Assembly (NCBI GenBank): GCA_015067315.1
Contig: SVMR01000005.1
Coordinates: 51,554-115,553 of the forward strand
DNA length: 64,000 nucleotides
Source of the DNA: Oscillospiraceae bacterium
Lineage (GTDB): Bacteria; Bacillota; Clostridia; Oscillospirales; Ruminococcaceae
Direction of reading: 5' to 3'
Shown here: piece by piece, positions 16,573 through 26,984 of the stretch
How positions within the stretch are numbered: position 1 is the stretch's first letter
Layout: every line of letters begins with the position of its first letter
Position numbers and translations under genes: made by a program
The notes under the pieces: model-generated
Told to the model about the DNA's origin: nothing
What the model saw: only the letters and a program-made list of their open reading frames with translations
Databases searched by the model: none

Positions 16573-18342
16573 ATGAGCTTAGTTAATATCAAAATCGAAG
16601 GCCATCCTTATCAGGTTGAAGAAGGCCTTACCACCATTGACGCAGCAAGAGCCTGCGGATATGAAATTCCTTCCCTTTGCGATTTCAACCACGGCGAATG
16701 CAACCAGGGTTCCTGCCGCGTCTGCCTTGTTGAAGTAAAAGGAATGAGAAGCCTTGTTGCTTCCTGCGTTTTCCCCGTTTTTGAAGGAATGGAAATCAGC
16801 ATTTCCTCCCCGAAAGCAACCGCGGCAAGAAGAACTTCCGTTGAACTTCTTCTTTCCAACCATTCCGTAAACTGCCAGCAGTGCGACAAAAACGGAAAAT
16901 GCGAACTTCTCCACGTTGCAAAACTCACCGGCGCAAGACCCGAAATGTTCAAAGGAGCTCAGACTCCCGTAACCGTTGACGAACTCAACCCCTCAATCGT
17001 TCGCGATACCAGCAAATGCATCCTTTGCGGACGCTGCATCGCAAGATGCAAAAACGCCCACGGAAACGGCGTTCTCGGTTTTGAAAACCGCGGCTTCAAC
17101 GCAATCGTCGGTCCTGCCGGAAACAGACCTTTTGATAAATCCCCCTGCATCCTCTGCGGACAGTGCGTTTCCGTATGCCCCACCGGCGCTCTTATGCTTA
17201 AATCCGAAGTTGACAAAGTTGACGAAGCAATGGCTCTCGGCCGTCACGTAATCGTCCAGACCGCTCCGGCAGTCCGCGCAACTCTCGGCGAAGAATTCGG
17301 AATGCCCATCGGCACCCCCGTAACAGGAAAAATGGTCGCCGCTCTCAGAAGACTCGGTTTTGAAAAAGTTTACGATACCGATTTCGGTGCAGACCTCACC
17401 ATTATGGAAGAAGGAACCGAACTTCTCAACAGAATGAAAAACGGCGGAACCCTTCCGATGATCACTTCCTGCTCCCCCGGTTGGGTAAACTACTGCGAAA
17501 CTTATTACGCAGACCAGCTTGACCATCTTTCTTCCTGCAAATCTCCTCACCAGATGCAGGGCGCAGTCATCAAGAGCTATTATGCGGAAAAACACGGACT
17601 TAACCCCAAGGATATCTTCGTTGTTTCCATCATGCCCTGCACCGCAAAGAAATTCGAGAAAGAAAGACCCGAAATGGTGAACGCGGAAGGTCTTAAAGAC
17701 GTTGACGCAGTTCTCACCGTCCGCGAACTTGCGGATATGATCCGCCGCAGCGGTATCGTTTTCAACAAACTTCCGGATGAGGATTTCGACCAGGATATCA
17801 TGGGCGAGGCTTCCGGCGCAGGCGTTATCTTCGGCGTAACCGGCGGCGTTATGGAAGCGGCTCTCAGAACCGTTTACCATGTTCTCACCGGTAAGGAACA
17901 CGGCGCAATCGCTTTCACTTCCGTACGCGGATTTGACGGAATCAAAGAATCCCAGATCGAGATCAACGGACAGATTCTCCGCTTTGCAGTTGCGCACGGA
18001 ATGAAGAACGCAAAAGTTCTCATGGACCAGATCCGCAAAGGCGAAAGCCCCTATCAGTTCATCGAAATTATGGGATGCCCCGGCGGCTGCATCAACGGCG
18101 GCGGTCAGCCCTATGTACGTCCCGTTTTCCTTCCCAACGAAGGTCACGATATTCTTGATACATATCTCCAAAAACGTGCTTCCGCTCTTTATTCCGAAGA
18201 CCAGAGAAACGTTCTCCGCCAGAGCCACAAAAACACCCAGGTTCAGAAACTTTATGAAGAATTCCTCGGCGAACCGAACTCCCATAGAGCACATGAACTT
18301 CTTCACACCACTTATAAAGGCAAAGAGCCTTTCAGAGATTGA
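16573..18342 (+). CDS. hydA: [FeFe] hydrogenase catalytic subunit, group A
   Basis: N-terminal 2Fe-2S, ferredoxin motifs and H-cluster motifs TSCSPGWV, MPCTAKKFE, EIMGCPGGCINGGGQP. Confidence 0.97.
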   Translation: MSLVNIKIEGHPYQVEEGLTTIDAARACGYEIPSLCDFNHGECNQGSCRVCLVEVKGMRSLVASCVFPVFEGMEISISSPKATAARRTSVELLLSNHSVNCQQCDKNGKCELLHVAKLTGARPEMFKGAQTPVTVDELNPSIVRDTSKCILCGRCIARCKNAHGNGVLGFENRGFNAIVGPAGNRPFDKSPCILCGQCVSVCPTGALMLKSEVDKVDEAMALGRHVIVQTAPAVRATLGEEFGMPIGTPVTGKMVAALRRLGFEKVYDTDFGADLTIMEEGTELLNRMKNGGTLPMITSCSPGWVNYCETYYADQLDHLSSCKSPHQMQGAVIKSYYAEKHGLNPKDIFVVSIMPCTAKKFEKERPEMVNAEGLKDVDAVLTVRELADMIRRSGIVFNKLPDEDFDQDIMGEASGAGVIFGVTGGVMEAALRTVYHVLTGKEHGAIAFTSVRGFDGIKESQIEINGQILRFAVAHGMKNAKVLMDQIRKGESPYQFIEIMGCPGGCINGGGQPYVRPVFLPNEGHDILDTYLQKRASALYSEDQRNVLRQSHKNTQVQKLYEEFLGEPNSHRAHELLHTTYKGKEPFRD

Positions 18343-18366
18343 TTTTTCCCAACTAATCCAAAAAAA

Positions 18367-18402
18367 CCGAAGACCCGTGCTCATTTGAGCACGGGTCTTC
18401 GG
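18367..18402 (+). terminator. Terminator of hydrogenase operon
   Basis: CCGAAGACCCGTGCTCA-TT-TGAGCACGGGTCTTCGG; second TGAGCACGG-CTTCG-CCGTGCTCA hairpin at 18425-18447. Confidence 0.85.
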
Positions 18403-18454
18403 CATATTCCGCAAGAAGCAAGCATGAGCACGGCTTCGCCGTGCTCATGCTTAT

Positions 18455-18760
18455 TTAAGCGATAGCCTCCCTTGCCTAAAGGAGACTCCCCTGTTAGGGG
18501 AGATGTCTGCGAAGCAGACAGAGGGGTTGCCGTCTGCGGCTGAGTAAGGGGAACCATCGAAGATGGTGGTGGGATTCTTTTAAATGTAAAGCTGGAAGTT
18601 AATTAGAACTCCGTAGGGGCGACCCTTGCGGTCGCCCGCAAAGGCTCCCTTGTGCAAAGGGAGCTGGATTTTGCCGAAGGCAAAAGACTGAGGGATTGTA
18701 ACCCTGTCCAATTAAAAACGGACGTTTTACCTCCCCTCAAGGGAGAGGTAACAAACAACT
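18455..18760. repeat. Interspersed hairpin repeat block
   Basis: 18466-18627 nearly matches 21894-22055; 18642-18722 is a copy of the GGCTCCCTTGTGCAAAGGGAGC module. Confidence 0.85.
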
Positions 18761-18767
18761 TCCAACT

Positions 18768-18801
18768 AAAAAAGGCGGCCTTTTTCAAGACCGCCCTTTT
18801 T
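18768..18801 (-). terminator. Terminator of deacetylase gene
   Basis: AAAAAAGGCGG..CCGCCCTTTTT hairpin. Confidence 0.6.
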
Positions 18802-18816
18802 GATGTTCTGTTTTTT

Positions 18817-19782
18817 TTAAGGAAGATATTTTTCAAAACTGTAACCCTGGGAACGGACGTAATCAATAACGTCCCCGAGGATTTCCGTGTTGGTGGAAGA
18901 AACCGCATGAAGAAGGAAAATTTCGCCGTCATGGAGGCTTCCGGTTATTCTGTTGAATGCAATATCATGTTCCTGCTGTTTTTCAGGATCCCAGTCCGCA
19001 TAGGCAAAGCTCCAGCAGACTGTGCGGTAATTCATTTTCTGAAGAAGGGCAAGGGTTCTTTCGGAAAAAGCGCCTTCCGGCGGGCGGAAAAGATACATAT
19101 CGTATCCGAAGTTTTCGGAAATATAATTATGCAGATCCGCAACTTCGGCGTAAGCTTCCTCCATGGAAACCTTGGTCATATTCGGATGGCGGGCGCTGTG
19201 GTTTCCGATAACATGTCCTTCGTCGATCATTCTTCTTATAAGGTCGGGGTTGTTTTTTGCGTAGGAAAGGGTTACGAAGAAGACGGCGGAAACGTTTTCC
19301 TCTTTAAGAACGTCAAGAATTTTTGGGGTATAGCCATTTTCATAACCTTCGTCGAAGGTCAGATAGACCTTTCCTTCGTGTTCGGAACCGGCGCGGTAAA
19401 AATCCGCATCCCATTTTGAATATTCGTTTTGAAGAAGAACGCAGGCAACGGGTTTTCCGGTTTCGTCAAAATTTGTTCCGGGACCCCAGGGAACCTGCTC
19501 CTTTCCAAGGTCTGCAAATTCCGCAAATTCCGGCGAAAGTTTTTCAAAAGAATCAATGCTGTTGTTAACTTTCTCGTCCTCCGGTTCAGGCTCGGAAGAA
19601 CTGCTTTCGGAACTTTCCGGTTCTTCGGGTTCTTCAGGAATTTCCGGAGTTATTTCAATATCCGCGGAAAGATTTTCTTCTTTTTCAATTATGTTTTCCG
19701 GTTCCTGCGGCGGTTCGGAAGCGCATCCGGCAAAACAAAGACAAAAGGCAAGAAAAACGGCAATCGTTTTCAAGAATTTCAA
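18817..19782 (-). CDS. Polysaccharide deacetylase, PdaA-like lipoprotein
   Basis: VYLTFDEGYENGYTPKILDVLKEENVSAVFFVT, GHVIGNHSARHPNM, FRPPEGAFSERT; lipobox LCFAGC. Confidence 0.92.
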   Translation of the reverse strand: MKFLKTIAVFLAFCLCFAGCASEPPQEPENIIEKEENLSADIEITPEIPEEPEEPESSESSSSEPEPEDEKVNNSIDSFEKLSPEFAEFADLGKEQVPWGPGTNFDETGKPVACVLLQNEYSKWDADFYRAGSEHEGKVYLTFDEGYENGYTPKILDVLKEENVSAVFFVTLSYAKNNPDLIRRMIDEGHVIGNHSARHPNMTKVSMEEAYAEVADLHNYISENFGYDMYLFRPPEGAFSERTLALLQKMNYRTVCWSFAYADWDPEKQQEHDIAFNRITGSLHDGEIFLLHAVSSTNTEILGDVIDYVRSQGYSFEKYLP

Positions 19783-20048
19783 AAAGCATTACCTCCTTTT
19801 ATAATTGAAAATCCGGTTGTTTTATCGGATAAAATATTAATGTCGGTAAAGAAACGTCAAATTTTCCATACAACTACATTTTACCACAAAATAAATGAAA
19901 TAAACAAATTTTTTATGAATTTTTTTTGGAAAACTCTCTTTATTTTTTTATTTTAATCGGTTATAATCATTTTAATCGTATGTTAAAAAAACAATGACGC
20001 TTTTTTGCGATAATATAGATACTATGATTCTATCAGGAGGAATTAATC

Positions 20049-21824
20049 TTGATAACAATTTTTGATATTGTAGCAATGCTGGGCGGTCTTGCTCTCTTCC
20101 TTTACGGAATGCATATGCTCAGCGCAAGCCTTGAAAAAATGTCCGGCAGCAAACTTACAAAAATCCTTGAAAAGCTTACCGGAAATGTATGGAAGAGCGT
20201 TGCTCTCGGTGTCGGAATAACCGCACTTGTACAGAGTTCTTCCGCAACAACCGTTATAACCGTCGGCCTTGTAAACTCCGGAATTCTCAAACTCGGCCAG
20301 GCAATCGGAATCATCATGGGTTCAAACATCGGTACAACCGTAACTTCCCATCTTCTCCGCCTTACTGAAATTTCCGGAACAAGCGGACTTATGCAGTTCC
20401 TTAAACCGGATTTCTTTGCTCCGGTTTGCGCAATAGTCGGTGCGGCTCTTGCAATGTTCACCAAAAAGACCAAAACCATAACCATCGGCGAAATCCTCAC
20501 CGGTTTCGGTATGCTTTTCATAGGTATGGATCTTATGGAAAGCGCCCTTGCTCCTCTCCGCGAATCTCCGCTTATGGGTGAACTTTTCGTAAAATTCGGC
20601 AGCAACCCGATCCTTGGAATCCTCGTTGGCGCGGCGGTTACAGCGATTATCCAAAGTTCCTCCGCTTCCGTCGGTATTCTCCAGGCTCTTTCCGTAACCG
20701 GCGCGATTTCCTGGGCTTCCGCAATTCCGATTATTCTCGGACAGAACATCGGTACAACCGTTACCGCGATGCTTTCCGTAATCGGCGCTTCCAAAAACGC
20801 AAGAAGAACCGCCCTTGCCCATCTTTATTTCAACGTAATCGGTACCGTTCTTTTCACCGTCGCGGTTTTCGGAATCCAGGCGGCGGAAATCGGCGATTTC
20901 TGGGATTTGCCCATTGATAAATCCGGAATCGCAAACTTCCATACCATTTTCAACTTTACGATGGTAATCGTTCTTCTTCCGTTTATAAAGCTTCTTGAAA
21001 AACTTTGCATGAAAACAATTCCCGCGGACGGAACCGAAATCGATTCGGATACTTCCGCCCTTGCTCCGGGACTTCTTTCAAACCCCTCCGCCGCAATAAT
21101 CGCTTCCGAAGTTATTCTTAAAAAACTTATGGGGGTAACTGCGGACTGCGTGAAATGCGCTCTTGACAGGCTCAACGGCGGCGATCCGAAACTCGGCGAA
21201 AGAATCAGCGAACAGCATACCGCAATTCTTAAAATTGAAGACAATCTCCGGGCTTATCTTCTTAAAATTTCCGAAACGGATCTTTCCGATGCCCAGCAGA
21301 AAACCGTTACCCAGATGCTCGGAAGAGCGGATGACTGTGTCCACATCGTCGAGCACTGCATGAAAATCCGCGACACCGCCGAGGATATGTCTGCAAAAGG
21401 AAAAGGACTTACCATGGGCGGAAAACGCGAATTTGAGGTTCTCAGCAACGCTCTGCTCACTCTTATGAAAACCGCCGCAAAAGGTTCCAACGAAAACGAT
21501 AAACGTTCCGACGCAAAAATCGAACCTCTCTATTTCGTTGTTACCGAAATGACCGAGCTCATAAGAAGCCGCCATCTGGATCGCCTCAAAAAAGGCGAAT
21601 GTTCCTATGAAGCAGGTTCCCTTTTTGTCGGAACCCTTATCGACGTCGAAAGAATTGCAAAACATTGTTCCGCAATCGGCGTTTCCCTTGCTCTCCAATA
21701 TAAGGACAATTCCCTTTCCGAACAGGAATTTGCAAGAAGAATCCACCGGGGCGACACCGAACATTTTATGGAACATTATATCGGTTACAAAAACGAATTC
21801 TATTCTCCGCTTGTCGCTGAATAA
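20049..21824 (+). CDS. Na/Pi cotransporter family protein with PhoU-like C-terminus
   Basis: Duplicated QSSSATT/QSSSASVG repeats, GTTVT motifs, C-terminal helical PhoU-like domain. Confidence 0.93.
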   Translation: MITIFDIVAMLGGLALFLYGMHMLSASLEKMSGSKLTKILEKLTGNVWKSVALGVGITALVQSSSATTVITVGLVNSGILKLGQAIGIIMGSNIGTTVTSHLLRLTEISGTSGLMQFLKPDFFAPVCAIVGAALAMFTKKTKTITIGEILTGFGMLFIGMDLMESALAPLRESPLMGELFVKFGSNPILGILVGAAVTAIIQSSSASVGILQALSVTGAISWASAIPIILGQNIGTTVTAMLSVIGASKNARRTALAHLYFNVIGTVLFTVAVFGIQAAEIGDFWDLPIDKSGIANFHTIFNFTMVIVLLPFIKLLEKLCMKTIPADGTEIDSDTSALAPGLLSNPSAAIIASEVILKKLMGVTADCVKCALDRLNGGDPKLGERISEQHTAILKIEDNLRAYLLKISETDLSDAQQKTVTQMLGRADDCVHIVEHCMKIRDTAEDMSAKGKGLTMGGKREFEVLSNALLTLMKTAAKGSNENDKRSDAKIEPLYFVVTEMTELIRSRHLDRLKKGECSYEAGSLFVGTLIDVERIAKHCSAIGVSLALQYKDNSLSEQEFARRIHRGDTEHFMEHYIGYKNEFYSPLVAE

Positions 21825-21854
21825 AAAAAGCTCCCGCAAGGGAGCTTTTTTTAA
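21825..21854 (+). terminator. Rho-independent terminator
   Basis: AAAAAAGCTCCC-GCAA-GGGAGCTTTTTTT. Confidence 0.85.
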
Positions 21855-21889
21855 TGCATAATGCAAAGTGCATAGTGCAGAATGTTGCA

Positions 21890-22245
21890 GGAAAGCCTCC
21901 CTTGTCAAAGGAGACTCCCCTGTTAGGGGAGATGTCTGCGAAGCAGACAGAGGGGTTGCCGTCTGCGGCTGAGCAAGGGGGACCATCGAAGATGGTGGAG
22001 GGATTCTTTTAAATATAAAGCAGGAAGTTAATTAGAACTCCGTAGGGGCGACCCTCTGTGGTCGTCCGCAAAAAAGGTTTCCCGGAGGGCAGGCTCCCTT
22101 TGAGGGGAAGGTGGCACGCACCAAGAATAAAGCGTGACGGATGAGGGACAAACCCCGTCCAATTAAAAACCTCTCCGCATTACGGTAGGGAACGTTGTCC
22201 CCGACGTTCCGAAAAAAGGCTCCCTCGGGTTTTTTACCCCCTGCA
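21890..22245. repeat. Interspersed hairpin repeat block
   Basis: Shares ~160 bp with 18466-18627 plus GTAGGGGCGACC..GGTCGTCCG and GGAGGGCAGGCTCCC modules. Confidence 0.85.
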
Positions 22246-22324
22246 ACCGAAAGTTGCCGGAGATGTTGCTTGTAATGCCGGCGGAAATGCGGTAAAATTA
22301 TTTCGGAAAAGGAGGCGGTTTTAT

Positions 22325-23275
22325 ATGACCGTTGGCGAAAAAATTTCTGTGCTTCGTAAAGAATCCGGAATTTCCCAGGAAAAACTTGCGGAACTGGTCG
22401 GCGTTTCGCGCCAGGCGGTTACAAAATGGGAAAGCGGAAAAGGGAACCCGGATACGGAAAACCTCATCCGTATTTCGGAAATTTTCGGCGTTTCCATGGA
22501 CGAACTTTGCGGCGTTTGTTCCGAAAAAGCAAAACCGGAACCGAAGATTCATATAATGGGGCATATTCTTGCGCTTGTTTCCCTGCTGATTCTGACCGCA
22601 TACTGCATAATCGGCGGAATCACAAAAGTTTTCAGCGGAGAAATTTTGATTTTGCTCCTTATTCTCGCAATTCCGATGCATTGCTTCACCCACCTTATTT
22701 TTTGGGGAATGGTAAAAAGCGGCGAATTTTCAATGCTTGCGGGTTATGACGATTCCATAAAATACGATACGGAAATGATGAAAAGATATGTTGCCGGGCT
22801 TGATTTCATGACCGGTTTTGAAACGGTTTCATATCTTTTCCTTATTGCGGCAACCTCGCTTATCGTTCCGGAATTCGATATTTACGGGATCCTTATAATA
22901 ATGTATATAATTTCTTATGTCGCCGGAATCTTTTTCATGGGATTCAAATTTGGAGATAAAATCTATTCCGACCCGTCGGACGCAAAAAGGGCGAAAAGGG
23001 GGCTTCCCGCTTCCGTGATTCTTGTTGTGATGATGCTTATTTCCGTTTTCGGGTTCATGCTTTTCTTCGAGCTTAAAGATTACAAAAACAACGATGCTTC
23101 CGTTTTCCCGATGCTCGGAACGATGTTCGTTTCAATAGGTTTTGCCCTTGGCGGATATCTTGCCGAAAGCAGAAGGCTTAAAAAGGAAGAAGATCCGAAA
23201 CCTTTCTTCGGAAAACCCTTTGTAATCTGCAACGTCCTTGCCTTCGCCGCGATTGTTGCTATGGCAATTCTTTAA
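22325..23275 (+). CDS. XRE-family regulator fused to multi-TM domain
   Basis: VGEKISVLRKESGISQEKLAELVGVSRQAVTKWESGKGNPD followed by several hydrophobic segments. Confidence 0.88.
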   Translation: MTVGEKISVLRKESGISQEKLAELVGVSRQAVTKWESGKGNPDTENLIRISEIFGVSMDELCGVCSEKAKPEPKIHIMGHILALVSLLILTAYCIIGGITKVFSGEILILLLILAIPMHCFTHLIFWGMVKSGEFSMLAGYDDSIKYDTEMMKRYVAGLDFMTGFETVSYLFLIAATSLIVPEFDIYGILIIMYIISYVAGIFFMGFKFGDKIYSDPSDAKRAKRGLPASVILVVMMLISVFGFMLFFELKDYKNNDASVFPMLGTMFVSIGFALGGYLAESRRLKKEEDPKPFFGKPFVICNVLAFAAIVAMAIL

Positions 23276-23509
23276 ACAGAAAAACAGCCGCCAGAGGGTG
23301 GGGGAGTCACAAAACATTGAAACCGACCTGTGGTTACGACCACAGGTCATTTTTTTGCGTCCTGCTTCGGTGCGGAAGCGCTCCTGGCTCTCCCTTTGGG
23401 AGAGCTGGCACGCCGCAGGCGTGACTGAGAGGGTGTTTCCCTTTTCACCCCTGGGGGGCACCTCTCCCGGAGGAAGAGCCAGGAACATGCAGAAAATCTG
23501 TTGATATAC

Positions 23510-23545
23510 AAAAAAGCCCCGGCAGACAACATGCCGGGACTTTAA
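23510..23545 (-). terminator. Terminator downstream of prfC
   Basis: AAAAAAGCCCCGGCA-..-TGCCGGGACTTT. Confidence 0.75.
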
Positions 23546-23559
23546 TTATTTTTTGTTTA

Positions 23560-25140
23560 TTAAACTCTGAGTTCGTCGGAAACAACAAGACCCGGGTTCA
23601 TTTTCATCATATAGTTGAGCGCCCAAAGACCGCTGAAAACAAGAACGTGGTGACCGCGGTAATCTTCAAGAACCTTGGTTCCGTTGGCAAGGTCAAGCTG
23701 GTTTACCGGAACGGGACATTCAAGAATGAAGCGGAGATGTTCATAGGGAAGGGGACTCATATAAAGTTCAACGCCGTATTCGCTTTGCATTCTGTAACGG
23801 AAAACGTCGAACTGAAGGGTGCCGACTACGCCGATTATTGCTTCTTCAAGACCGTAACCGGGAATCTTGAAAATCTGGATCGCGCCTTCCTGGGCAATCT
23901 GCTCAATGCCTTTGATGAACTGTTTGCGTTTCATGGTGTCCTTCGGGCGGACGGACATGAAATGTTCCGGTTCAAAGGTCGGGATTCCGGAATAGCGGAA
24001 TTTTTTTCCGGGCATGGTGATTGTATCGCCGATGGAGAAAACGCCCGGATCGAAAACGCCGATGATGTCGCCGGCGTAAGCTTCCTCAACAATTTCGCGT
24101 TCCGCCGCCATAATCTGCTGGGGTTGGGAAAGACGCATTTTCTTTCCGCCCTGAACGTGATAAACCTCTGCGTCGCGTTCGAATTTGCCGGAGCAGATTC
24201 TCATGAATGCAAGACGGTCACGGTGCGCTTTGTTCATGTTTGCCTGGATTTTGAAAACAAAAGCGGAAAAACCTTCTTCAACGGGGTCAATAACGCCTTC
24301 GTCGGAAGTTCTTGCAAGGGGAGAAGTTGTCATTTTGAGGAACGCTTCAAGGAAGGGTTCAACGCCGAAGGTGGTGAGAGCGCTTCCGAAGAAAACGGGG
24401 CTTAAAGTTCCGTTCTGAACGGCTTCCATATCAAAATCCCTTCCCGCGCCAAGGAGTTCGACGTCGTCGCGGATCTGTTCCCAGCCTTTTTCGCCGAGGT
24501 AATCCGCAACTTCGGGGTTGTTGAGTTCGATTTCGACGGAGGAGGATTTTCTGCCCTTGCCTTCGTCGCCGAAGAAAAGGATGCTTTTCTTTTCGCGGTC
24601 ATAAACTCCCTGGAATTCCTTGCCGCAGCCTATGGGCCAGTTCATTGCGTAAGTGTCGATTCCGAGTTCGCGTTCAACTTCTTCGCAAAGGTCGAAAGGA
24701 TCCTTTGTTTCGCGGTCCATTTTGTTGATGAAGGTGAAAATCGGGATATGGCGCATGGAGCAGACCTTGAAAAGTTTTCTGGTCTGGGGTTCAACGCCCT
24801 TTGCGCCGTCGATTACCATCACCGCGGAATCCGCCGCCATAAGGGTTCTGTAAGTATCCTCGGAAAAGTCCTGGTGTCCGGGGGTATCAAGGATGTTGAT
24901 GCAAAAACCGCTGTGCTGGAACTGCATTACGGAGGAAGTTACGGAAATTCCGCGCTGCTTTTCAATTTCCATCCAGTCGGAGGTTGCCGCTTTTGCTTTT
25001 TTGCCTTTAACTTCGCCTGCCTGGGCAATGGCGCCGCCATAGAGCAGGAATTTTTCTGTAAGGGTTGTTTTACCTGCGTCGGGGTGGGAGATTATTGCAA
25101 AAGTTCTTCTTCGGGAAATTTCTTCTTGTAAACTGGGCAT
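23560..25140 (-). CDS. prfC: Peptide chain release factor 3
   Basis: 526 aa translational GTPase: ISHPDAGKTTLTEKFLLYGGAIAQAGEVKGKK, DTPGHQDFSEDTYRTL, FINKMDRE. Confidence 0.96.
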   Translation of the reverse strand: MPSLQEEISRRRTFAIISHPDAGKTTLTEKFLLYGGAIAQAGEVKGKKAKAATSDWMEIEKQRGISVTSSVMQFQHSGFCINILDTPGHQDFSEDTYRTLMAADSAVMVIDGAKGVEPQTRKLFKVCSMRHIPIFTFINKMDRETKDPFDLCEEVERELGIDTYAMNWPIGCGKEFQGVYDREKKSILFFGDEGKGRKSSSVEIELNNPEVADYLGEKGWEQIRDDVELLGAGRDFDMEAVQNGTLSPVFFGSALTTFGVEPFLEAFLKMTTSPLARTSDEGVIDPVEEGFSAFVFKIQANMNKAHRDRLAFMRICSGKFERDAEVYHVQGGKKMRLSQPQQIMAAEREIVEEAYAGDIIGVFDPGVFSIGDTITMPGKKFRYSGIPTFEPEHFMSVRPKDTMKRKQFIKGIEQIAQEGAIQIFKIPGYGLEEAIIGVVGTLQFDVFRYRMQSEYGVELYMSPLPYEHLRFILECPVPVNQLDLANGTKVLEDYRGHHVLVFSGLWALNYMMKMNPGLVVSDELRV

Positions 25141-25254
25141 TAAGATTCCTCCATTAATAAACTATAACGATTAATTATATCATATATATTTTGCTCTTAC
25201 AAGCATAAAAATCCGATTGCAAAGCGGTTTTTTAAAAAAACTCCCGGTCGGATT

Positions 25255-25565
25255 TCAGCCTTCCCCCGGGGGAAGGTGTCTGCGAAGCAGACGGATGAGG
25301 GACAAACCCTGTCCAATCTTACATCTGCCGTCGATATCAACGGAATCGTCGTAGGGGCGACCCTCTGTGGTCGTCCGCAAAAAAAGGTTTCCCGGAGGGC
25401 AGGCTCCCTTGTGCAAAGGGAGCTGGATTTTGCCGAAGGCAAAAGACTGAGGGATTGTAACCCCGTCCGATTCAAAACGGGCGGATGATGATAAAAACGG
25501 CGGGAGCAGGTGCCCTGAGCGAAGCGAAGAAATACCCTTGGGGTACCCTCGCCCCTACATTGATT
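25255..25565. repeat. Interspersed hairpin repeat block, includes ~39-bp mini-element at 25509-25547
   Basis: Same module order as 4980-5165. Confidence 0.85.
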
Positions 25566-25728
25566 TTGCGGGACCATCAAAATCCGCGCCCGATTGTGAA
25601 CAAATTTTTTACAGGCTGTAAAATATTGTTAAATATTGCCGCAAAACCCCGCGGCGGGGAAAAATTTATGATATACTGATTTTGCAAAGGCTTTTTGCAA
25701 AAAATATAAATTATAAAAAGGTGATAAA

Positions 25729-26097
25729 TTGAAAACTATCGGAAATATTCTTTGGTTTATATTCGGCGGATTCGTCCTTTGGCTTGAATGGTTCTTTGCC
25801 GGAATTCTCCTTTGCATAACCGTAATCGGAATCCCCGCGGGAATTCAGTGCTTTAAAATTGCCGGACTTTGCGCCCTTCCGTTCAAAAAAGAAATCACCC
25901 ATGAACCGATAAAATTCGGCAACACCCTGTTCAATATCCTTTGGATTGCGGTTTTCGGTTGGGAAATTGCCCTCACCGCGCTTTTTTGCGGAATCCTCTG
26001 GTGCATCACCATAGTTGGAATCCCTTTCGGAAAACAGTTCTTCAAATTTGCGGCCATGAGCCTTTTCCCTTTCGGAACAAAAGCCGTAAGAGGATAA
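25729..26097 (+). CDS. YccF domain-containing membrane protein
   Basis: Two related repeats: IGNILWFIFGGFVLWLEWFFAGILLCITVIGIPAGIQCFKIA and GNTLFNILWIAVFGWEIALTALFCGILWCITIVGIPFGKQFFKFA. Confidence 0.9.
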   Translation: MKTIGNILWFIFGGFVLWLEWFFAGILLCITVIGIPAGIQCFKIAGLCALPFKKEITHEPIKFGNTLFNILWIAVFGWEIALTALFCGILWCITIVGIPFGKQFFKFAAMSLFPFGTKAVRG

Positions 26098-26214
26098 ATC
26101 GGAATATAATGCAAGAAAAAGCCTCTTTTTTCGCACTATTATAGCAGAGGATAGAGCGGCGGAGAAAAAACGCCCGCTTTTCCCCGGAAACAATGACAAA
26201 AAAGGAGAACAAAA

Positions 26215-26943
26215 ATGAAAAAACTGATTCTGATTCTTGCGATTATTCTCGCTTTTTCCGGTTGCTTGGCAAATGAACCGGAAATTCCGGAAAACAATCC
26301 GGAATCACCGGAAATTGAATCGAAAGAAGAACCCGAAGAACAGCAGAAGATTTTTCTTCCGCTCCAAAATTTTCTTGAAGAAGAAAACGAATATTCGGAT
26401 AATGCGGTTGTGACCGGAAGAAGAACGGAAATCCCGGTTGTCCTTCCCGAAAATATTGAAGAAAGCAGTTCAAACGTTTTTCCGGCGGATTTCTGGCCGG
26501 AACTGGTTGCGGAAATACGGATGGATTATCCGGATTTCGATCCGGAAAACCCGGGCTGGAAAGCTGCTTATAACTTCTATGCCGTTGACGGAACAGCCGG
26601 GATGCTCAAAATAAATTATTATATCGGCGAAAATATAATTACCGACAAAGCCATAATCGGAGTTATTGAAAACGGCGTTATCGTAAGGCTGAATTATACG
26701 AATATTGATTTTGATGCAGACGAAGACGTAGTCCGCAAAAAAGCGGAAAACTTTCTTGAAACAACGACCCAGACAAAGAAAATTTTTGAGGAAGACGAAG
26801 AATTTTTAAGCGAGGAAACAATTTTTTGCTATGAATACCCCTCGGGAATTCTTAAATACGTCTATCAGCTTTATTTCCTTGAAGGACCGGAAGGGGAACA
26901 GGTAATCAACAACGATTACGGCTGCGAATGGATAGTTGAATAA
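26215..26943 (+). CDS. Putative lipoprotein
   Basis: MKKLILILAIILAFSGCLA lipobox; good RBS. Confidence 0.75.
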   Translation: MKKLILILAIILAFSGCLANEPEIPENNPESPEIESKEEPEEQQKIFLPLQNFLEEENEYSDNAVVTGRRTEIPVVLPENIEESSSNVFPADFWPELVAEIRMDYPDFDPENPGWKAAYNFYAVDGTAGMLKINYYIGENIITDKAIIGVIENGVIVRLNYTNIDFDADEDVVRKKAENFLETTTQTKKIFEEDEEFLSEETIFCYEYPSGILKYVYQLYFLEGPEGEQVINNDYGCEWIVE

Positions 26944-26984
26944 CAAAAGGGGCGGATAATATCCGCCCCTTTTTCAGCCTTCCG

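Noticed and set aside
25197-25580. ORFs reading NRTGLQSLSLLPSAKSSSLCTREP.. (also 18603, 26906) or SLPLRGGGPRSGGRVFLFFAERNEVIETM (37474, 39724)
   Set aside because: Translations of the interspersed hairpin repeats; typical spurious ORFs, no independent coding evidence.
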